Notes under the pieces: model-generated
Told to the model about the DNA's origin: nothing
What the model saw: only the letters and a program-made list of their open reading frames with translations
Database searches by the model: none
Program-made: the position numbers and the translations under genes
Part shown: piece after piece, positions 45,815-51,093 of the stretch
Layout of the letters: each line of letters starts with the position of its first letter
How positions within the stretch are numbered: the first letter of the stretch is position 1
Assembly: GCA_030651035.1 (NCBI GenBank)
Contig: JAUSCK010000042.1
Span: forward strand, 1 to 51,093
Source of the DNA: Elusimicrobiota bacterium
GTDB taxonomy: Bacteria; Elusimicrobiota; Elusimicrobia; Elusimicrobiales; UBA9959
Direction: 5' to 3'
DNA length: 51,093 bases

Positions 45815-46573
45815 ATGGAAATACTGATAACGAACGACGACGGGATTTACGCGGAGGGCATCTACGCCCTGGCTGCCGCGCTCAGCAGGGCCGGCAATGT
45901 GACCGTGGTGGCGCCGGACACGCAGCGCAGCGCGGTGGGACACGCCATAACCATAACCGACCCGCTCCGCGTAGTGAAGGCCAACCGCAGCGGCAAATTT
46001 TTCGGCTACGCCGCCAGCGGCACCCCGGCGGACTGCGTGAAGCTCGGGATAAAAGCCATAATGAAGAAACGTCCCGACCTTGTGGTCTCAGGCATAAACC
46101 TGGGGGGGAACCTGGGCTACAATGTCCTCTACTCCGGCACGGTCTCGGGCGCCACCGAGGGCGCCCTGCTGGGCATCCCTTCGATCGCGATCTCCCTGGA
46201 CACTTTTATCAAGCCGGATTTCAGCGCCGCGGCGGCTTTCTCCGTGAAGCTGGCCGGATACGTGAAAAAACACAGGCTGCCGCCGGGGACGCTGCTTAAC
46301 GTGAACCTCCCCAACGTCCCGGCCGGGAAACTGAAGGGGATAAGGGTGACCAACCAGAGCCGGACTTCCTTTAACGACTGGTTCGATAAGCGCACCGACC
46401 CGCACGGCAACACTTACTACTGGATGACCGGTGATTTCAAGCCCAAGGACGCTGACCAGGCCAGCGACCTGAACGCGCTGCGCGCCGGCTATATCTCGGT
46501 TACGCCCATCCAGTTCGACCTTACTGACTACAAGTTCATAACGGAACTGGAGAATTGGGAGATAACGGCCTGA
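45815..46573 (+). CDS. surE: 5'/3'-nucleotidase SurE
   Basis: A 252-residue phosphatase releasing phosphate from nucleoside monophosphates and short polyphosphates, a stationary-phase survival protein. The metal site is ILITNDDGIYAEGI (Asp-Asp), with VVAPDTQRSAVGHAIT (Ser), VVSGINLGGNLG (Asn) and YSGTVSGATEGALLGIPSIA. The length is typical. The transcript appears leaderless, with the -10 element seven bases before the ATG. The downstream secreted-protein gene starts 29 bases after its stop and has its own Shine-Dalgarno sequence. Confidence 0.96.
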   Translation: MEILITNDDGIYAEGIYALAAALSRAGNVTVVAPDTQRSAVGHAITITDPLRVVKANRSGKFFGYAASGTPADCVKLGIKAIMKKRPDLVVSGINLGGNLGYNVLYSGTVSGATEGALLGIPSIAISLDTFIKPDFSAAAAFSVKLAGYVKKHRLPPGTLLNVNLPNVPAGKLKGIRVTNQSRTSFNDWFDKRTDPHGNTYYWMTGDFKPKDADQASDLNALRAGYISVTPIQFDLTDYKFITELENWEITA

Positions 46574-46602
46574 CCCGCAAAATGATCCGGAACGGAGGAC
46601 AC

Positions 46603-47250
46603 ATGAAGAACCTGATTTTTTCCCTTCTTATATTTTCCGCCGCTGCGGCTTATGCCCAGGAGGAGGTGAAGCCAGGCGCCGCGGTCCCGGCCGCGGCCGC
46701 CTTGAAGCCGCCGCCGCAGCAGAACAAATATTACCCGGAAATACTGCAGACGATGAAAAACCTTTCAGTGCTGCTGGAGCGGTGGGCCGAGATCCCGCAG
46801 CCTAAAATGGACGCCCTGGCCCCGGAAATAGCCGCGTTCAACGAGAAGGTCAAAGGCACGCTGGGCAAGGAAATGCTCGCCGAGATGGCCCGCAGGGAAA
46901 AAGAGCTTGATGATAAGGCGCGCTCCGCGTACGCCATGAAAACGCTGCAGGCCTTCCGCGCCGCGCTGCAGGTCTATTACGGCAGCAACGGCGGCGTCTA
47001 TCCCAAAAAACCCGCGCTCCTGGTACCGGCGGAGCTCCAGGAGGTGCCCGAGCTTTACCTGCCGGGGCACGGGCTGACCGCCAAGATCACCGTCATAGAT
47101 TCAAAGAAATATGACAAAGGTTTCGGCAGGGCCGTAACCGACTCCGGCGGCTGGCTTTACTTCTCGGACCCCGAATCGGTCAACTACGGGCTGCTGGTGC
47201 TGGACTGCTCTCACGCCGACGCGGGCGGTACGGAATTTTTCAAATATTGA
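46603..47250 (+). CDS. Secreted pseudopilin-like protein
   Basis: A 215-residue protein with a Sec signal peptide (MKNLIFSLLIFSAAAAYA, cleavage after residue 18). An Ala/Pro spacer and a long helix follow (about 45-115), then TLQAFRAALQVYYGSNGGVYP and a tail ending YGLLVLDCSHADAGGTEFF. The last two segments match the C-terminal half of GspG-like pseudopilins (helix, 'YYxxNxGxYP', then 'xxVNCTHTDxKG'), yet the prepilin cleavage motif is missing, so it cannot be a normal pilin. ATG 46603 is used because CGGAGG lies just upstream. Its role is unknown. It may bind or mimic a pilus subunit. Confidence 0.75.
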   Translation: MKNLIFSLLIFSAAAAYAQEEVKPGAAVPAAAALKPPPQQNKYYPEILQTMKNLSVLLERWAEIPQPKMDALAPEIAAFNEKVKGTLGKEMLAEMARREKELDDKARSAYAMKTLQAFRAALQVYYGSNGGVYPKKPALLVPAELQEVPELYLPGHGLTAKITVIDSKKYDKGFGRAVTDSGGWLYFSDPESVNYGLLVLDCSHADAGGTEFFKY

Positions 47251-47257
47251 GGATAGT

Positions 47258-49207
47258 ATGCTCAAAGAAGAAACGATAAACAGGACCTGCGGGAAACTGA
47301 CCGGGAAATATCCGTCCGAGGCTGCCCGGATAACCGCGTGCGTGCGCCAGGCGGCAAGCCTCTGGAATACCCGCAGGGACGGGGCGGCGGCCGGCTTCCA
47401 GCGCTTCTGCGTCGACCACTTTTTCATAGGCCCCGAACTGGACAACCTGCTGGCGGTTTTTGAGAACAAGCTGGAGCAGTTGAGCGGGCACTCGACGGCC
47501 CTGCTGCTGAAGCTGCGCCGCGAGGTGGACGAGGACACCGGGCCCCTGGGCGCCGCCGACCTGATGTTCGCAGCTTACTCCCCGTCCGCCCACTTCACGG
47601 AGGATATGTTCCAGGCGAAGCTGGCTTTCCTGGCGCTGCTGAATTTCCCGGTAAAAAGCCTTGAGGCCTGCATAGCGGAAGGCCCGGGCTGGAACCGCAA
47701 AGAATGGGCCAGCGCCCGGCTGGCGCAGCGCTTCTCCCACCGCGTACCGGCGGAGATAAAACAGGAAAGAGAGCGCGCCTACGCAGAAGCCGACAGCTAT
47801 ATCAATTTATATAATATTTTTCTCAACCGGATAACCGGCCCTTCCGGCGACGAGATCTTCCCGCTGGGGCCCAGGGTCATTACCCACTGGGGACTGCGGG
47901 ATTATCTCAAAGGGCTTTATTCCGACGGGAACGGCCTGGCCGGGCAGCGGGTCATACAGACGGTGATGGAAAGGATAATCGCCCAGGAGATACCCCGCAA
48001 ATTCATTAACTCCGACCAGTATTGCTGGGACCCGGCGGAAAACACCCTGGACGGCTCGGCCGCGGAGCGGGAGCCGGATACGCGCTACGAGATCTTCCTG
48101 GAAATTTTCCGCGCGCACCTGAAGGAAGACGCGTATTACCCCGCCGAGCCCACCCACATGGACCGCAAGTTCAAGCTGGAGCGGGAGATACCGGAGGCGG
48201 AAGCGGAGAAGATGTTCACGGACCTCCTGGAAGCCGGGGAAGGAGCCGAAGCCGCCGCCCTTATAGCCTCAAGGCTGGGCAGGCCGCTTGAACCCTTTGA
48301 TATCTGGTACGACGGTTTCAAGCCGCGCTCCGGCGTATCCCGGGAGAAGCTGGACCTGGCGGTCTCGGTCAAATATCCCGACGCCGCGGCCTTCCAGCGC
48401 GGGATACCGGAGATACTTGAGAAGCTGGGCTTCGCAAAGGATACGGCGGGCTTCGTGGCGGAAAGGGTGCAGGTGGACCCGGCGCGCGGGGCCGGCCACG
48501 CCTGGGGCCCGGCCATGCGCACCGAGAAGGCGCGCCTGCGCACCAGGATACCTGAAGGCGGCCTGGACTACCAGGGCTTCAATATAGCCATGCACGAACT
48601 GGGCCACTGCGCCGAGCAGGTACTGTCTCTTTACAGGGTGGACCATACGCTGCTCGCCGGCGTCCCGAACACCGCCTTCACCGAGGGCTTCGCCTTCGTG
48701 TTCCAGGCGCGCGACCTGGAAATCCTGGGCCTCGCCGCCTCCGACAACACCGCCGCGCACTCGAAAGCCCTGGACACTTTCTGGGCGGCGAGGGAAATTG
48801 CCGGCGTGGCGCTGGTGGACATGAACGTGTGGCGCTGGCTTTACAAGAACAAGGACGCCGAACCGGCCGACCTGCGCCAGGCCGCGGCGGAGATAGCCAA
48901 GGGCGTCTGGGACAGGCACTACGCGCCCATTTTCGGCGCCAAAGGCAGCACGCTGCTCGGCGTATATTCGCACATGATAAACTACGGGCTTTATCTGCCG
49001 GACTACCCGCTGGGCCACATTATCGCCTTCCAGATGGAGGAATATTTCAAGGAGCACAGCCTGGGAAAGGAAATGGAGCGCATGTGCGTGCAGGGGGCGA
49101 TAACGCCCGGGGAATGGATGCGGCGCGCGGTGGGAGAGGGGATCTCCCCGGGACCGCTGATAAAAGCGGCGGCGCTGGCTTTAAAAGCCGAGGCGGGAAA
49201 AGAGTGA
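47258..49207 (+). CDS. Large gluzincin (M3-like) metallopeptidase
   Basis: A 649-residue mostly helical protein with the zinc motif AMHELGHCAEQVL (HExxH at about residue 448) and a downstream Glu in NTAFTEGFAFVFQ, spaced as in gluzincins. The long helical flanks and the motif environment resemble M3 oligopeptidases and related uncharacterised peptidases, but the overall family is not certain. No signal peptide is seen, so it should be cytosolic and could degrade peptides. GAGGATAGT lies before the ATG. Its stop overlaps the GTG of the hydrolase gene (GTGA). Confidence 0.78.
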   Translation: MLKEETINRTCGKLTGKYPSEAARITACVRQAASLWNTRRDGAAAGFQRFCVDHFFIGPELDNLLAVFENKLEQLSGHSTALLLKLRREVDEDTGPLGAADLMFAAYSPSAHFTEDMFQAKLAFLALLNFPVKSLEACIAEGPGWNRKEWASARLAQRFSHRVPAEIKQERERAYAEADSYINLYNIFLNRITGPSGDEIFPLGPRVITHWGLRDYLKGLYSDGNGLAGQRVIQTVMERIIAQEIPRKFINSDQYCWDPAENTLDGSAAEREPDTRYEIFLEIFRAHLKEDAYYPAEPTHMDRKFKLEREIPEAEAEKMFTDLLEAGEGAEAAALIASRLGRPLEPFDIWYDGFKPRSGVSREKLDLAVSVKYPDAAAFQRGIPEILEKLGFAKDTAGFVAERVQVDPARGAGHAWGPAMRTEKARLRTRIPEGGLDYQGFNIAMHELGHCAEQVLSLYRVDHTLLAGVPNTAFTEGFAFVFQARDLEILGLAASDNTAAHSKALDTFWAAREIAGVALVDMNVWRWLYKNKDAEPADLRQAAAEIAKGVWDRHYAPIFGAKGSTLLGVYSHMINYGLYLPDYPLGHIIAFQMEEYFKEHSLGKEMERMCVQGAITPGEWMRRAVGEGISPGPLIKAAALALKAEAGKE

Positions 49208-50064
49208 ACTTACTGTCTTTCAAGGTCCTCTGGAGGCTGGTTTTCTACCCGGCCCTGCTCTACGCCGTAATTTCATTTATCTTCTTCTGGCTTTACGTCC
49301 ACCCCAAGCGCAATACCAGCAACAGCAGGCCGGAGGACTTCGGGCTTGAGCCGGAAGAGCTTAAGCTGAAAACCGCCGACGGCGTGCAGCTGGACGCCTG
49401 GTTTATACCGCACAAGACAGGCAAAAAGGCGGTCATAGTCTGCCACGGCTACCCGATGGACAAGGGCGACGTGCTGGGCATGACCTCTTTCCTGGCGGTG
49501 GACTTCAGCCTGCTTTATTTCGACTTCAGGGCCACCGGCAGAAGCGGGGGCTTCTTCTCCACCGGCGGGGCCAGGGAAGTGCGCGACATCGACGCGGCGG
49601 TAAAATTCCTTGAGGACCGCGGATTAAAGAACGGCGTGGGCATATTCGCTTTCTCGATGGGCGGCGCGACGGCGCTGCTTTCCAGGAATCCCTCCATAAA
49701 AGCCCGGGCGCTGGAGGCGCCCTACGCTGACCTCGCCGGAGAGCTGGATTACATCTTCCGGCCCTGGGGGATATTCCGCAAGCCGCTGGTGGCCATGATG
49801 AAGGGCTGGAGCCTTCTGCTGATGGGCGTGAACATAAACTCCGTAAGCCCGGTCAAAAACACCTCGGCCTTTGCCGCGCCCATGCTGCTGGTCCACGGCG
49901 ACGCCGACACGCAGGTCCCGCTTGAGAATTCCCTGGCGATCAAAGCGGCGAACCCGGCGGCCGAGCTGTGGGTGGTGAAAGGCGCCGGCCACGGCGAGAA
50001 CCGCTACCACGCCAGCGGCGAGTATGAAAAGCGCATCACCGCCTTTTTCAGGAAGCATCTCTAG
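49204..50064 (+). CDS. Membrane-anchored alpha/beta hydrolase
   Basis: A 286-residue protein with an N-terminal helix (about 8-30) as anchor and an alpha/beta hydrolase fold. The oxyanion strand is VIVCHGYPMDKGD, and the nucleophile Ser is in FAFSMGGATALL, where Ala replaces the first Gly of GxSxG. The acid Asp is in LVHGDADTQVP and the His in GAGHGENRY. Relatives include the BAAT/YqkD-type esterases. The substrate is unknown. The GTG start overlaps the metallopeptidase stop by four bases, so the two are coexpressed. Confidence 0.87.
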   Translation: MNLLSFKVLWRLVFYPALLYAVISFIFFWLYVHPKRNTSNSRPEDFGLEPEELKLKTADGVQLDAWFIPHKTGKKAVIVCHGYPMDKGDVLGMTSFLAVDFSLLYFDFRATGRSGGFFSTGGAREVRDIDAAVKFLEDRGLKNGVGIFAFSMGGATALLSRNPSIKARALEAPYADLAGELDYIFRPWGIFRKPLVAMMKGWSLLLMGVNINSVSPVKNTSAFAAPMLLVHGDADTQVPLENSLAIKAANPAAELWVVKGAGHGENRYHASGEYEKRITAFFRKHL

Positions 50065-50169
50065 TGTAACCGTGGGCAAGTGTAACTTAAGTCAAATGTA
50101 CGTTATTACCATAGCGGTAGACGGTCGGCATATACTAGAATATCGGAAGTGTTATTTACAGGGAGGAAT

Positions 50170-51093
50170 ATGAAGAAACTACTTATTATTCTGGCTTGCG
50201 TCGCAGTACCAGCTTCGCTGTGCGCGGAGCAGTGGCAGATACTCGGGACCCGCCCCATGGGCATGGGCGGCGCCTTCGTGGCCGTGGCCCAGGGCCCGAT
50301 AGCGCAGTACTGGAACCCGGCCGGCCTGGTGAAAAGCAGCGCCAATGTTTCCGGCGTGGAAATCCCCGTAGGGGCGAATGCCGAGTTCACCGGAGACATA
50401 ATAAAGAACGCCAGCGAAATAGGCGAAATGGCCAAGAGTTTTCAAGGCACGCAGACCTCACAGAGGGGCGGCGCCGCTATTGACGCTCAGCAGGTAGCCG
50501 CGTTCGCGAAAACCGTTTCGCTCATGAACAAGATGAACAAACCAGGCACAGGAGCTCTTATAGAGGTAGCAGGCGGGGCGAACTTTAAGTTCTCCAAAGT
50601 AGCCCTTTCTGTAAATAATTTCACCTCAATAAGGTCTGAACCCGATTATTGACACGACCAATATCGGCCTTGGTTCAGGAACCGGACTTTCTGGCGTAAC
50701 CTTTACAGAAGTGAGCAAGGGCTTCGCAGGCGGCCCGACTGAAGCAGCCTCCCGCGATAAGATAGAAACTGCAATCAACACCATAGGGTTCGCTAACCTC
50801 TCAACGCTTATGTGCGGAGCAGGAGGCTGTAACGCCGGAGATGGAGCGATAGGTAACGCTAACGAATTAGCCAACGCAATAATGAACAAGTCAGGAGCTT
50901 CAGGGCTTACCGACGCCCAAATTGCTGACGCCGCAACCATGCTCAATGAATACGCGGCATCACTGAAACCGCTGGTAAACGCTGCCGTAACCTCGCCTAC
51001 GAACGCGTACACGAACAATAAGTCAAACCTGACCGTGGCCGGGGCTTCTTTCATGGAAGTAGCGGCCGGCTACGCCTGGAACGTGGACAAATG
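50170..51093 (+). pseudogene. TraF-like/PorV-like outer-membrane protein, apparent frameshift, cut by window end
   Basis: GGGAGG precedes ATG 50170. The frame codes for a signal peptide (MKKLLIILACVAVPASLCA) and RPMGMGGAFVAVAQGPIAQYWNPAGL, the start of the plasmid-TraF/UPF0164-type outer-membrane barrel family. It stops at 50650-50652 after 160 codons. From about 50648 the +1 frame is open to the end of the window (IDTTNIGLGSGTGLSGVTF and onwards, about 148 codons without a stop) and continues the same protein. One extra base in the GATTATTGAC region would explain it. It could be a sequencing error, a recent mutation, or phase variation. TATACT at 50131-50136 is a possible -10. Confidence 0.75.

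Noticed and set aside
1-51093. CRISPR array or insertion sequence
   Set aside because: No regularly spaced direct repeats and no transposase-like frame were seen; the repeats present are palindromes and one two-copy pair.

Overview
This window comes from a GC-rich, Gram-negative-type bacterial chromosome. The evidence is lipoproteins, outer-membrane-type barrels, CsgG-like and SH3/M48 periplasmic proteins, and a type II secretion/type IV pilus platform protein. Two secreted proteins end in a Cys-x-His-like 'NCTHT/DCSHA' tail of the kind I associate with Elusimicrobiota pseudopilins. With the overall gene mix this points to Elusimicrobiota or a neighbouring uncultured lineage. That placement is inference; no rRNA or ribosomal protein gene is present to fix it.

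Layout. 1-6.4 kb: a sugar operon with an ABC permease (cut by the window edge), a GH94 glycoside phosphorylase, a GH35-type beta-galactosidase and a MalK/UgpC-type ATPase. 6.5-13 kb: rlmN, an SF1B helicase, a CheY-CheC pair on the minus strand, a GspF/PilC platform protein and a YtcJ-like amidohydrolase. 13-18.4 kb: a three-gene molybdenum hydroxylase whose FAD subunit carries an entire GltD-like NAD(P)H:Fe-S oxidoreductase nested inside it. 18.5-21.3 kb: small regulatory or unknown genes, a DUF3332 lipoprotein and tRNA-Arg(UCU). 21.4-25.7 kb, minus strand: a compact vitamin B5/CoA operon panG-panB-panC-coaC-coaB-coaX, preceded by a fused AmmeMemoRadiSam B-A protein.

27.3-37.2 kb is an island next to tRNA-His, visibly lower in GC and bounded by an exact 20-bp direct repeat. 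It holds an M23 peptidase, an O-antigen-ligase/TPR membrane protein, a DUF4116-repeat protein, a lysine-2,3-aminomutase-like radical SAM enzyme, a SPASM/radical-SAM protein fused to a VanW domain, a D-Ala-D-Ala-ligase-like ATP-grasp enzyme and a PdxB-type dehydrogenase. This is the best candidate for an undescribed system: possibly synthesis of an unusual amino acid or dipeptide and its use in envelope modification, with PdxB supporting the PLP the aminomutase needs.

36.5-38.9 kb: a CsgG-like/beta-barrel gene flanked by two diverged copies of a roughly 200-270-bp two-block repeat. 39-51 kb: a membrane protein, a CHASE2 nucleotide cyclase, SH3 and M48 proteins, a phosphoesterase, surE, a pseudopilin-like secreted protein, a large gluzincin peptidase, an alpha/beta hydrolase and a frameshifted TraF-like outer-membrane protein cut by the right edge.

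The second major observation is a family of five approximately 40-bp palindromes (12-bp arms). They lie inside or at the 3' ends of protein genes in three reading frames and show compensatory arm changes, much like Rickettsia palindromic elements.
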